In this document: positions 33,972 to 44,305 of the stretch, one piece after another | Layout of the letters: every line of letters starts with the position of its first letter | How positions within the stretch are numbered: position 1 is the stretch's first letter | Assembly (NCBI GenBank): GCA_914767715.1 | Contig: OU612066.1 | Location: forward strand, 30,726,283 to 30,790,282 | DNA from: Membranipora membranacea | Lineage: Eukaryota > Bryozoa > Gymnolaemata > Cheilostomatida > Membraniporidae | Length of the DNA: 64,000 bases | Direction of reading: 5' to 3' | The notes under the pieces: generated by a model | What the model was told of the DNA's origin: nothing | The model's database searches: none | What the model saw: only the letters and a program-made list of their open reading frames with translations | Made by a program: the position numbers and the translations under genes

Positions 33972-33997
33972 CAGGGAGTAATGTCCCCAACTCCCTG
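33972..33997. repeat. Micro-palindrome insertion 7 (26 bp, 7-bp TSD)
   Basis: Arms CAGGGAGT / ACTCCCTG, flanked by GCCAAAC at 33,965-33,971 and 33,998-34,004. In an intron of the constant part of the gene. Confidence 0.85.
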
Positions 33998-34113
33998 GCC
34001 AAACCCATACCTACACCTTTTTAAAAGCAGGAATCCAATGGTGCCAAAATTATATAATTTCCGCGATATTATTTAAGATCATATCACCTAAACGACCTTA
34101 TTATATATTTCAG

Positions 34114-34209
34114 AAATATAAAATCTACAATATATACCGGATCAGACAGAAACTTAAGCAAGCAAACGAACAGATCAGGAGGTATAATGATAGAAGTGGT
34201 GTTGTTGAG
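34114..34209 (+). CDS. Microexon gene: constant exon 3
   Basis: 96 nt, phase 0-0, TATTTCAG acceptor, GTGAGA donor. Very basic helix-like stretch (IRQKLKQANEQIRRYNDR). Its frame fits exactly between exons at 33,142 and 34,634. Confidence 0.78.
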
Positions 34210-34633
34210 GTGAGATTACAAGAAAGAAGACAGAGAGCACTATTTCCGTCCTCCTTATTTTTTAAACACTTTTGTTGGCAGTCTAATTCATTCCAATAGC
34301 GGAATGTTTTCCAAATAGTGCCGAAAAAAAAGAGGAAAAGGAAACTGCTACTCAATCAAACATCACAACAGTTATGATGGCGTGGCCTAGGGCTCTATTA
34401 TTACAAATCTTGAGTTTGAACCAATGTCAAAAACTTTTTGGCTGGCTAGAATGGACAAGTAGTTAACAAATGAAACTTCACATTAAACACATGTAACCAC
34501 CAATTACTTAAGCTACACTCAATCGAAGTTTCTATGATAAGATTACTGCATGATAGAATCCTGCAACGTCTCCCACTTTCATAACTATGTCTCAAAATTA
34601 TACTTTTATAATATTTGTTTTGTTCTTTTGAAG

Positions 34634-35065
34634 GTAAAAAATGTTTCAACAGCGATCACTGTTGCCAGTCGGCTTCTTCTCAAGGACACCATGAGCCAGT
34701 CCGATGCCACGGTGTTTATTCGTAGAGGTCTGATTCACTTTGCTAATTATCACACTCATATTCTGGAGAGTAGCTATGAAGGAGCCTGGACAGCCTCTAT
34801 CTCTCATTTCTACTGTGAGGATCTGGACAAGCTTGCTGCAGGTCAGTTGGAAGGCGAGAGCATCAAGATCTGCCATCTAGAGCTAGGCAAGCCTGAGGTT
34901 ATGCATCACAATAAAGGGATATCTGTCAGCTTTGCTTCGGATGGTGGTGTTCTCCAGCTAGCAGTTGATGCCGAATTCGAGCACAACACCAAGAAGGATC
35001 CTGATGGGAAACTCAGCAAGAAGTTTACTCTAGAAGTTTTCAACACAGACCCACAAAATGAAATG
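34634..35065 (+). CDS. Microexon gene: constant exon 4
   Basis: 432 nt, phase 0-0, acceptor CTTTTGAAG, donor GTGAGT. Starts VKNVSTAITVASRLLL and contains alternating beta-like segments (GISVSFASDGGVLQLAVDA). No family recognised and no signal or membrane segment. The acceptor has a weak pyrimidine tract, but both the frame and conserved-looking codon use support it. Confidence 0.82.
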
Positions 35066-35157
35066 GTGAGTCATCCCATATAATCTCATATAAATGCCAA
35101 AATCCCTTCATTCAAACCACTGTCAATAGTAAATTGCATTGTCATTCTTTTTCTCAG

Positions 35158-36192
35158 CTCACTCCACAAGACATCTCTGACCTTCAAATAATACTAGGAG
35201 GGAAAGAAGATGGTATCAAGTCGGAGGCACAAGCTGACATGGGGAATGTCGTAGTGTGTGAAGTCGTTATAGGTTCAAGGCTAAAGAGAACCAAGACACC
35301 ATCATGTCGAGCAAAACTGGTCAAGTACAGAGCGGATCCGAGAATAGAAAAGACGCATCGTGTCATCATGGCCCTCGGGAATTCGTCAAACATTAAACTC
35401 CCACGATCAATTACATACCGAGATCCACTTACCACAGCAGTGTTTTTTAGTCGGACTGTAACAGATGATGACTTAGCTCGGAAACTCGAATCATACTATA
35501 AAGCTAAGATTGACAAGCTTGATACCAGTAGCAACAGACAATGCAAGAAACTGAAGAAGATGGAGGGAGTGACACCCTTTCAGCAGCACCTACATGCGTG
35601 TCCTGCCATCACTCCAAATATCAGTTCCATGAGCAATCAATGCGAGTGCAAGTTCAATGATGAACTGTTTTCCTTTGAGCAACACAGTATGAAAGTCAAC
35701 TCATTGGATAGCTATGCTGTTGCAAACGCAGTTGAAATTGGACAACAAATTCAGAGGTTTGAGGAGCAAGATTTGAATGGCGTTCACTCAACAACACCAG
35801 GCTCAGATAGTAGTGGTTATGACTCCCCTCGGCACTCAATTGGTGAAGAAGAGCTTGGTACAATGCCAAAAAGAGTTGCTGGAATCGGTCTCCGTGGCAA
35901 GAGTTGTATAACACAGGATTCTTATGAACGTATCAAGCAGTACATAGAAGGATATCTGCCAAACTCATTCCTATTTCCAACAGCTCAAATGGCTATACAG
36001 ACAATCGGACCGCCTGCTAATTTTGGTGCACACCGTGGATGTTTGGTTAATTGGGTTGATGATAGTGCTCATATACCATTCCATGTTCCTGGCTGGGAAG
36101 CTAACTGCCAACTCACTGATAGAGAAATGGAGAAATCGTTCGGATTGACAAAGGAGCAAACGCTTGCCCATCCGCAGAGAACAACATCCTAA
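35158..36192 (+). CDS. Microexon gene: terminal exon
   Basis: TTTTCTCAG acceptor, 344 codons to TAA at 36,190. Begins LTPQDISDLQIILGG. The middle has Cys-containing positions (HLHACPAI, QCECKF) and a Ser-rich linker (TTPGSDSSGYDSPRHS). The last ~110 residues (QDSYERIKQYIEGYLP ... FHVPGWEANCQL ... FGLTKEQTLAHPQR) look like a compact domain I cannot assign. With the upstream constant exons the C-terminal part is about 754 aa. Together with 206 aa from 18 microexons, the visible protein is roughly 960 aa, N-terminus unknown. It is likely intracellular, as no hydrophobic segment was seen. Confidence 0.85.
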   Translation, partial: LTPQDISDLQIILGGKEDGIKSEAQADMGNVVVCEVVIGSRLKRTKTPSCRAKLVKYRADPRIEKTHRVIMALGNSSNIKLPRSITYRDPLTTAVFFSRTVTDDDLARKLESYYKAKIDKLDTSSNRQCKKLKKMEGVTPFQQHLHACPAITPNISSMSNQCECKFNDELFSFEQHSMKVNSLDSYAVANAVEIGQQIQRFEEQDLNGVHSTTPGSDSSGYDSPRHSIGEEELGTMPKRVAGIGLRGKSCITQDSYERIKQYIEGYLPNSFLFPTAQMAIQTIGPPANFGAHRGCLVNWVDDSAHIPFHVPGWEANCQLTDREMEKSFGLTKEQTLAHPQRTTS

Positions 36193-39100
36193 GCTGACGG
36201 CCTCCCCTGCTGTGATTTTGGTACATATTATTACATACTACACATTTTTTAGTTCTTTCATTGGCGATCTTATATATATATATTCCATCAATTTAGAGGT
36301 ATTATAAATCACCTAAGCTTCAATGGTGTGCAGAATGTTCCCAATTCCATGATGAGTTCTTCTCAAATACTTATAAATTTATTATAATTTCTACATTATA
36401 ACCTTTATACACCATTTGTAGTATTTAACCCCTCTGTATTATATCTATTATTACTAGTTTTTTAACTAGCGTATTTACTTGATGCATTTTACAATAAGTT
36501 TGAGTCCATGTCATCGTTTTAAAATTTATTTACACAGCTTGAGAAACATGTGAACATAAAACATTTGACAATGGCGTTCATTTTTCTTTAAATTTTCTCG
36601 ATTTAAATGTTTATACGAATGTATAATAATAAAGATCCCAATACATGGCCATTTCAATGAACAGATCTCTCTTCGTAATCCTGGTTTGCTTAACTGTAAT
36701 ATCTTCTTATCATGAATGCCAGCGATCAAAATTTACTTGGGATTCACTCACTCTGAAATCTTGGGGGTTCCCTCATCAGTTGACACTCCAAATAGGTATT
36801 TTTTGTTGCGAATGTCTTTCAATCTCATCACGTTTTAATGAAGTCAACACATGCTTTCCAGCATGGTACCCCACTCATAAATCGGAGGCTTCTTGGTTTA
36901 CAACTTTCTCGTCATATTCAGCAATGTCTCCTATTATAAACCATAAAGTTTCAAGGATTGATGCGCATGAAACATAGCTTGAAAAAAAATGCATCTAGAT
37001 TTTGTAGAACAGACGCGACAGTTTTACTTAAAAAATGGGGTGTCCTACTTTAGAATATCCACTAGATGCACTACAAGCTATGTAGATTGCCCACTTGATA
37101 GTGTTCTTTAGCTGAGTCGTTTTGGTTATTATTTACTACTTTCCATGGGGCCCAAACTTCAGTTTTAAAATATCACATCCATGATAGTATCTGGTCTTGA
37201 CGATAAATCATTATAACGTTCCTGCTGCATTTTCATGTCACATACAGAAATGATCTATCACCTCATATTAAGGCTGTAGTATACCCACAGAACATTTAAG
37301 TTGACAGGGGATCTGGAATACAAACACTCTCTTTGAAATTTACAGCACTGGCTTTTTCTTAACCAAACCTCAACCCCCCTCCCCGTCCCCCTGTACCTTT
37401 AGTTTTCATTTTTCTCATTAAAGAGATACCACCACACTATTAGCCTTATTGTTTTATATTTGGTGAGGTATTTCATTTTAAATTTTATACCCATAGGTCA
37501 ATCACTCACCTACACCTCACTGTGAGGGAATATTTTTGATTCAATCGATGAGCCCTGGAATGATAACCCACCCACCCACACATACACCTTTTAAGAAACC
37601 TGATAAGTAAATGCGTACCACTAATCTTTCTTACCTAACCACTGTTTTGGAACAGAGTATGAATTTCTCCTGCCTTTTCTCAAAGCTGAACGCTTCTGTT
37701 GGTATAGATAGATATTACTATTTGTTTTCCTTCTATTCATGTAGTTTGAGGTTGGTTGTCTTTATTATGGTTATTAAAACAGATTGTAGTGCCTGTGTTG
37801 TATTGTCCCTGGGCCCTGGGACAGTTTGCAATATTGTAAAGTGTCCCGGGGTTGTTTTCGGGCAGGGGGGGGGGGGACAGTTTACAATACTAAACCGTTA
37901 GGGTCGTTATTGTTTGCTCTGTCAACTTCCTGGTACTGCTATTATCTTGAAATAATGATATTTGCTCTAATAGCTCTCATAATCTAAATATTAACTAGAT
38001 TCATTTAATCCAATTCACCTTTCTCAAATTTTTTCGGACTGTGAGGATCAAGAGGATTCAGAAAATGGGAAATTGGCAAGATTATTCAACTGTACCCTAG
38101 GCAGGCTGTCGATGGTGCCTCGGCTAATTCAACCGTGTGCTGCCAACTGACAGTGAATTCAGTCTGCCAAACATGATTAGCTTACGTGTTTCTTCGAGAT
38201 CTGACCAGAATGTCTGATTATAACCTGAAGACTGGATATCCTGGTGGGATGTCCTCTCCTACGTCTTGATTTCTACTTGAGAAACATATTACATACCCAA
38301 CCTTAAATGATCACCTTGCATCTTACAAAATTTCCAATTGTGATTCGCCAAAAGTTTGTTATTAATAAAGCTGTGGTTTCACCATCATGATTGATTTTAA
38401 CGGATGGAGGACTTAATCAAAATGTATTTTGAAGTTATCTGCGCTTGGTGCAACAAAATTTTCATTAGCTTCAGCAGCTACCTAGCTGAAGTATGCAAAC
38501 AGGTCGATATTATATTCAATGTTGCGATAGTGTGACTGAGAAATTTATAGGTAGAAAGAAGAAATTTAACCTATGATTGTGTGTGATTGAGTGCAATCTG
38601 GAATCGGAGCAAATGACCTCATACATCGTACCAACAAGTTAGAGCAGTGAAACTGATACTACTCTGAGTCATGGTAAGAGTCATGACACACCGATGTCAC
38701 CTGCCCAGAGAACTCAAGTATCGTAGTCATAGAGAAAAAAATTCAAAAATTCAAACCTTTTAATGTTGGTTAAAATGGCAAGTTCTATTCCAGTCTGAAA
38801 ATGCGAGGTAAAAGTGCAGCCATATTTGGTGCCAAGCTGCTCTCAGTGAACAAGCAGTTTGGAGCGCATCAAGTGCTCGAACGTCAGTAGACTAAGTCTG
38901 GATCTGAATTCAGGACCTCAAACATTTGTGTGTCAAAGTGCCGATGCTCTTGCCTATTGAGCCACTTTCGACTCCTAATTTCGGATTTATACCACCACGT
39001 GCTACTTCAATGAATGCAACTAGGGAGATACATATCTCCCCAATGTAACCTAGCACATTTAGAATCAAGTTGCTGGATTTTTGGTTATCTAAAGTAATAA

Positions 39101-39446
39101 TAAGATAACTCTAAGCTGAGACCTTTAATGTGATACCAAATATGGGGAGGCACAACCTAAGCTTTAAATATGTAATCTGCCGCTGCACATAAATGGATGT
39201 AACTGGTGATTTCGTAGGAGACCATTCTCCTGTGATCAAATTCTTCTCTCGATCATTTGTCTCATGAGATCCATGACAACTGAGAACCAAACCATTTTCA
39301 TTGATTTTTCATTGATTTCATTGAAATAAAGTATTAAAAAAAAAGAATATTGTAACAGGTGCCCTCTCATATCTGAACAATTTAAATGTGGATCCAAGGC
39401 TTCATTGTACACTTGTTAACAACCATAAGATGTTATATTTGGACAG
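36193..39446. other. Stretch without a supported gene
   Basis: It begins with the presumed 3' UTR of the gene ending at 36,192 (AT-rich; AATAAT and AATAAA-like signals near 36,625). A run of 12 G is at 37,865-37,876. Short open frames have no family signature. Missing 5' exons of the MRPL16 locus could lie here, but I could not identify them. Confidence 0.6.
38878..38978 (-). repeat. tRNA-like relic
   Basis: On the minus strand GTGGCTCAATAGGCAAGAGC resembles an A box/D-arm, and GAATTCAGATCC lies where a B box is expected. Weak acceptor pairing; likely SINE-derived. Confidence 0.45.
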
Positions 39447-40869
39447 GCTCTTGGTGGTGGAAATCTAAAATTCGGACACATTGAGGGTATGTGATTAAAT
39501 ATCAACAGAAAGATGGATCTGAATAGAGCTTTTGCTGTGTGGCGGATTGATCCTCCGTGGAAAGCAATCACCAAAAAGGGTCAAGGCTCTCGTATGGATG
39601 GAGGTAAAGGTGGCAATATAATCATTACGTCTTTCCTATTAAAGCTGATCGGATCGTCATGGAAGTCGGTGGTGAGTTGTCCATATTCATGATGTTTCTG
39701 TGTTATTAAATAAATAAATCTGTATCAAGTTGGTATGATCTGTTAGTCTCATTTAGGACACAGTTTAATTAGCATGTCTTTCTAAATCAAGACTGGAAAC
39801 AAATGAGGGTGATAATCATTTTTTTCTCTCTTGCAAGTAAGACTGAAACGATCTGCTTCAGCGTACAAAATAACAGCAGTTATATATATTAATTGATGAC
39901 TATAAGCACTGATATAATATTCATATCAATGACTATAATAAATAGCCAGTATCTGACCCTTTGAGATGTGTTCGGTGGGAAGATCCCTCAATCGGAGTGT
40001 CCCATTTCGTGTAGTTTGATGAGAGTGACATACAACTGAAAATCTAACCAATGTGACGTTTGACCATCATTATTCAAATGCAGAGTTACCCGCTCCCTGA
40101 CATTAAGTGGAATACTCAATTGTTTAGACATGCTGTGCTCATATTCTCTTGCACCCTGGCCTTGAGTGCATCCAAAAAAACGAAGCCTTGTCAGCATACT
40201 CTGGTATCTTTCACAGAATGTTGGTTATAGTGACTATTTCTTCTTGTTTGCATGGTCTTATCTACTCTATGCGCAGCACCAGCTGCGTGGTGTGCTGCTG
40301 AGTTACATGTGCACCAGTGATTTGGTTTCTGTTTTGGCCATGTGATCGGCTGTTTGTCAATCCATCCATCTATCAGTCAATGGCAAAACAGAAACCAAAA
40401 CACTGGTGCACATGTAATTCATTAGTATACCATGAAGCTGGTGCTGTGCATAGAGTAGATAACACCATGCAAGCAAGAAGAAATAGTCACTACTCACTAT
40501 TACCAACATTCTGTGAATCATCCTGATACCAGGGTGTACAGACAAGGCTTCTTACGTTTGGCTTGAATACCAAGCTAGCGGTATATATGTTCTTTTTTAT
40601 TAGCCAGTAAAATGCTCCCTTTTTTTATTTCAGGGACGTTAGAGTTTGATGAAGTGCAATGGATACTGAAGATATCCTCTCACAAAATGCCATTCAAAGC
40701 TCGGGTCGTCACACAACAGATGCTGGAAGATGAGGTGGCAGAAAAGGAAAGGCTCGAAAAACTGAACATTAATCCATTCAGCTTCCAATATGCCGCTGAT
40801 AATAATTTGCTCGGCTGCCAACAATATATCGGCAAATATGACTATGTGTGGCATAATAAATACAGATAG
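39447..40869 (+). pseudogene. MRPL16: Mitochondrial ribosomal protein L16 locus (uL16m), with lesions
   Basis: Two exons align with animal MRPL16: 39,447-39,671 (ALGGGNLKFGHIE ... NRAFAVWRIDPPWKAITKKG ... RMDGGKGG) and 40,634-40,869 (LEFDEVQWILKISSHKMPF ... NPFSFQYAADNNLLG), stop TAG. uL16m sits in the large mitoribosomal subunit near the tRNA sites. The first exon has TGA at 39,492-39,494, where the family has Arg, and a frame change around 39,610-39,622, after which the expected HYVFPIKADRIVMEVG resumes in another frame. The second exon is intact and in the right phase. Introns are kept, so it is not a processed copy. Either a decayed paralogue or base-call errors; upstream exons not found. 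Confidence 0.82.
40157..40573. repeat. Fold-back element in the MRPL16 intron
   Basis: Two arms of about 190 bp in inverted orientation (shared blocks ACAGAATGTTGG, TAGTGACTATTTCTTCTTG, ACATGTGCACCAGTG, TTTGGTTTCTGTTTTG) around a ~45-bp centre. Would form one long hairpin in the intron RNA. No coding capacity. Confidence 0.85.
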
Positions 40870-41344
40870 TTTCTATGCCATTTACATCTCTTTCAGTAGG
40901 CATGAGAGATTTGATGATTGAGAGTTGTTGGCAAAGAAATTCTCATTTCTGCTCAAGTCAGACATTGTTTTAGGAGGCATTGTAAATGTTTAGCACCTGT
41001 TGCACAGAGGGAAAATTTGTACACCAGTGAGGTTGTTTCTGAGAGTAGGATTTTGAACTTGGACTCAATAAAATTGATTAAAAACGTTTAAACTTAGAAG
41101 CTCTCTATTATAATACTTTGGATAATTTTAAAATTAAATTGACCAAACCAAAGATCCTGATTGAGGATTTTGATTTTCTGGTTTCTTTTTGAATGCAAGC
41201 GTCAACCGATTATATCTCTTAGCGAGATCAAGGAGGAATAGAGATTATGAAGCGATAACGCCTCTTGAACTTCCAATAGCCTGAGATTGTGGCACAGCCT
41301 ACACATTGAGCAATCTATCTATTGGGACATCTTGACCATAAAAC

Positions 41345-41362
41345 CAAGGAGTTAACTCCTTG
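41345..41362. repeat. Micro-palindrome insertion 8 (18 bp, imperfect 7-bp TSD)
   Basis: Perfect palindrome CAAGGAGTTAACTCCTTG, flanked by ATAAAAC and ATAAACC (6 of 7 identical). Confidence 0.65.
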
Positions 41363-41443
41363 ATAAACCCAAGTTCATCATTCGGTCAGGTTTTGGAAAT
41401 GTTCTGAAACTGCCACACCTCTTCTCATCGTGACTGTCACAAC

Positions 41444-41466
41444 CATAGACATGTGTTTTGTCTATG
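41444..41466. repeat. Micro-palindrome insertion 9 (23 bp, 8-bp TSD)
   Basis: Arms CATAGACA / TGTCTATG-like (CATAGAC...GTCTATG), flanked by GTCACAAC at 41,436-41,443 and 41,467-41,474. Confidence 0.9.
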
Positions 41467-41781
41467 GTCACAACTAATATTTCCTTCGATTCAAGTTCCA
41501 AAAGCTTCCATAGAAAACATGTTGAGAAAACCTTTTTATGTTATAAAATAACATTTGACCAATCAGATTGCAGGAATTACCCGCGCTTATGGCACACATG
41601 CTCGTGTAACCACATGTTGAAGACTGACAGCTGTAGGTGATACAGTGCATATCCCACCCTTGTTGTGTTTGGCAGCTGCAACCCTGCACTGTCATTCAAG
41701 AAGTTTATATTGGGTGGCACAGAAATAGTTAGAAGTGTAAGTATTTGGTCACTTTCACCACTATTTATTCTTTTCACCTAG

Positions 41782-41804
41782 CAAGGAGTTACTCCTAGTC
41801 CTTG
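41782..41804. repeat. Micro-palindrome insertion 10 (23 bp, imperfect 7-bp TSD)
   Basis: CAAGGAGT...AGTCCTTG, same tip as insertion 8, flanked by CACCTAG (41,775-41,781) and CACCTAA (41,805-41,811). Confidence 0.7.
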
Positions 41805-42281
41805 CACCTAATTTTGTTTTCATTTTAGTTTTCAATTTGATAAATAACATACATTCTTTTTTATTGCAGTAGTAGTCATGGTCCCCTGGGACATACATGC
41901 CTGTACTTTGCCAATGTCCAGTATCAACCCCCATCCCTGGACAGTGGCAAGTAGAAGCAAGTATGGCCCACTGCAGTGGTGTAAAAGCAAGGCGTCTCCT
42001 TGGTAAAAAATCAACAAGGTAAAAGAAAGTTGTTCTGTTTATTGTTGAGCTGAGTTGACAATTTCAGTCAGTCACCTCTTGAATCAACAGAGTGACAATG
42101 GGCTCTGGTTCTTGAGAGCACCAGAGCCCATATATGGATTGTAGGCTTGTAAGGAGAGAAGGGCGTGATTCTGTCTCGTCTTTGTTTATTTCTCCCTAGT
42201 TTCTTACTAATACCAGTCTTAATCATCCTGATTGTATGCGTGGTTGTTTCACTTTATAATATAAATATATAGGTTAAAGCC

Positions 42282-43895
42282 ATGCCAGCTGCAAAGAAAA
42301 AGAAGGGTGCTGGCAAAGCAGCTAGTCCCGCAGCAAAGACCGAGAGGAAACGCAAGTCCGATGTGGAAGTGAAACCAGAGGAGACCAAGGTGCCAAAGAC
42401 AGAGGAGGACGGTGAACTGGTAGACGCAGCTGTCGAGCAGGTATATTTATTGATATTTCTTCAATAATTTTTTACCATTTTTATCGGTTTCTTAAATTAT
42501 AAGACATTTCAAGATATAACCAATCCAAAAGTAATTCAAAAGTAAAGTTGAGGGACCTATTCCTATCATACCTCTCAACTTCTGCATATTTTGCTTGTCG
42601 CTCTGCATCGGTGACAGGTGCAAGTACCATATTAAGTAGACCAATGATTGCTACATGCCAAAAATTCCCATTGTGTTATAGAAGGATAAGTCTGCAGAAA
42701 ATGAAACTGCTGTAAGCGCCACAGAGTTTGCTATCAGGTTTGAACACTGGTAAGTGGAAGCTATCAATATCATCGACGCATCAATTTGTCACACGCAAAT
42801 GAGTGTTTGGATACCTTACCTCATGCATGTTACGCATGTCATGCATGTGTAGGCTAAACGCATGTAGCTTTATGTTTTAAAGTGATTGTGAAGGTTTTTG
42901 GAATCATTCTGGAGTTCTCAGTCTAATTTTGAAAGCTGCTATAAGGTTCATTAACAACATAGGCTACGGCCCAATTTCAACTCGTTTTCACTCAAAGCTG
43001 AGATGTGATGGTACTAAAAAGGTACTATTTTAATGATATTGTATACAAAATAGTACCTTTTAGCACCTTCCAATCTCAACTTTGAGTGAAAATCAGTTGA
43101 AACTGGACCTTTTAGCAGTTTTCTTAATTAGACTGAGAACTCAAGATTGATACCAAAAACCTGATCACTTCACAATCACGATCTATGAGCCTTAACCCAA
43201 AAGTCAATGTATATATGTCTTACAAATGCCTAAAGTGATTGAAAACTTGATTATGTTGTTGTAGCAAATCCTGACACACATACGGCAAGAGAGCTCGCGA
43301 TCTCGCTGGAGCTCTTGAGTCACATTATGGTGACCGAGTGACCAACACAACTTATAACGAGAATAAACCAAGATCTAAAAGCTTCGAGGTTACCATCATC
43401 AAGTCAGATGGCTCTGGTATGTGTTGTGTATGTGAATGTCTCAAGTCCACCTCATATTAGATTTTATATTTCTATGTCTCAAATTAAGATAAAATTTTCA
43501 AATTCTTCCCACAAAATAATTATCCACATCACAGGGGATATATATCTTTACTGTTATAAATACAAAACTAGGGCATTGATGGATTTTGATGCATGCAAAA
43601 ATGTTCTAACAGCTTGTGGTCATGTATAAATAATAGTTGGGCCATATTCGCATGTTCTGTTGCTGACGGTAGCCGATTGGGTCAGACCCCTGAGTTATCC
43701 ATAGATGAATAATCATCCAACTCAGAGAAATGTAAAAACAAAACATAATAACCAAATTTGGTATGTGAGTCTTAAAGCTTTTATTGGTCTGTTTTAGAGG
43801 TGAATGTGTGGACAGGAGTCAAGAAGGGTCCGCCCAGGAAGCTCAAGTTTCCCGAGCCTGATGTAGTGATCAAAGCCATAGAAGAGAACATGTAA
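42282..43895 (+). CDS. SELENOH: Selenoprotein H (Sec at UGA 43,272-43,274)
   Basis: Four exons: 42,282-42,440, 42,682-42,749, 43,265-43,416, 43,798-43,895 (TAA). Exon 1 gives a Lys-rich nuclear-type N-terminus (MPAAKKKKGAGKAASPAAK). The thioredoxin-like fold begins in exon 2 (FAIRFEHC, Cys split across the junction). Exon 3 starts KS-UGA-HTYGKRA, giving the redox motif CKSU, i.e. CxxU as in SELENOH, then SFEVTIIKSDGS. Exon 4 is VWTGVKKGPPRKLKFPEP, nearly invariant in the family. Length 126 aa including Sec, close to the usual ~120. Known family role: nuclear/nucleolar redox-active DNA-binding selenoprotein. The ATG is the first in-frame one, 8 nt after a TATAG that may be a 5' UTR acceptor. 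UGA as Sec is supported by the downstream SECIS-like hairpin. Confidence 0.95.
42882..43179. repeat. Fold-back element in SELENOH intron 2
   Basis: Inverted arms of about 130 bp (GTGATTGTGAAG, GTTTTTGG.ATCA, GAGTTCTCAGTCTAATT, TTTCACTCAAAG) around a short AT centre. A non-coding MITE-like hairpin between coding exons. Confidence 0.85.
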
Positions 43896-44229
43896 CTACA
43901 TGACTATGGATTTTAAAAAACATTCATGTAAATTCTGTACTTATAACAGGTAGGGTGCCCTGAAAACAGAGCCGATATGAATTCTATTTTTTATTTGGAG
44001 TTATCTACATATATTATTGTGATAGGATAACCCTAGCCCATAAACATTTACGCGTTGACACAAAACAGAACGTCATATATGTGACTTGTATATACCTAGA
44101 ATACATAAAATTGTTTTACTACATGTAGTTAAAGCAGTGGTGAAGCTTTGCTGGTGACAGTGTCAGTCACTACCCGCCTGCCTACCCAGCAGCTTGTATA
44201 TAGATGTGTAGCTGTGCCACATTGAGTAT

Positions 44230-44305
44230 AGAGCAGTGATTTATGATGTGAACTACTTAAACTGAATACAACTCAGTGGTAGTTTATTGATGCCTCCTCT
44301 CTGTT
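44230..44305 (+). promoter_or_regulatory. SECIS-like element in SELENOH 3' UTR
   Basis: ATGAT at 44,243 and TTGAT at 44,287-44,291 form the quartet core (U.U, G.A, A.G, U.U). The helix above is GTGAACTAC with GTAGTTTAT (about nine pairs). AA lies at 44,259-44,260, 12 nt after the quartet, in an internal loop. A small apical stem ACTGA/TCAGT closes on ATACAAC, a form-2 layout. It is about 350 nt after the stop, where a SECIS is expected. Confidence 0.8.

Noticed and set aside
36645-36977. Signal-peptide-like 110-aa frame (MAISMNRSLFVILVCLTVISSY...)
   Set aside because: A hydrophobic start alone is weak evidence in AT-rich DNA. Cys pattern and length match nothing I know and there is no splice or promoter support.
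40990-41500. Additional MRPL16 or SELENOH 5' exons
   Set aside because: No coding similarity found; only AT-rich sequence and micro-palindromes.
42090-42135. Hairpin ATGGGCTCTGGT...ACCAGAGCCCAT as a further micro-palindrome insertion
   Set aside because: Twelve-bp arms are clear but there is no flanking duplication, so insertion cannot be shown.
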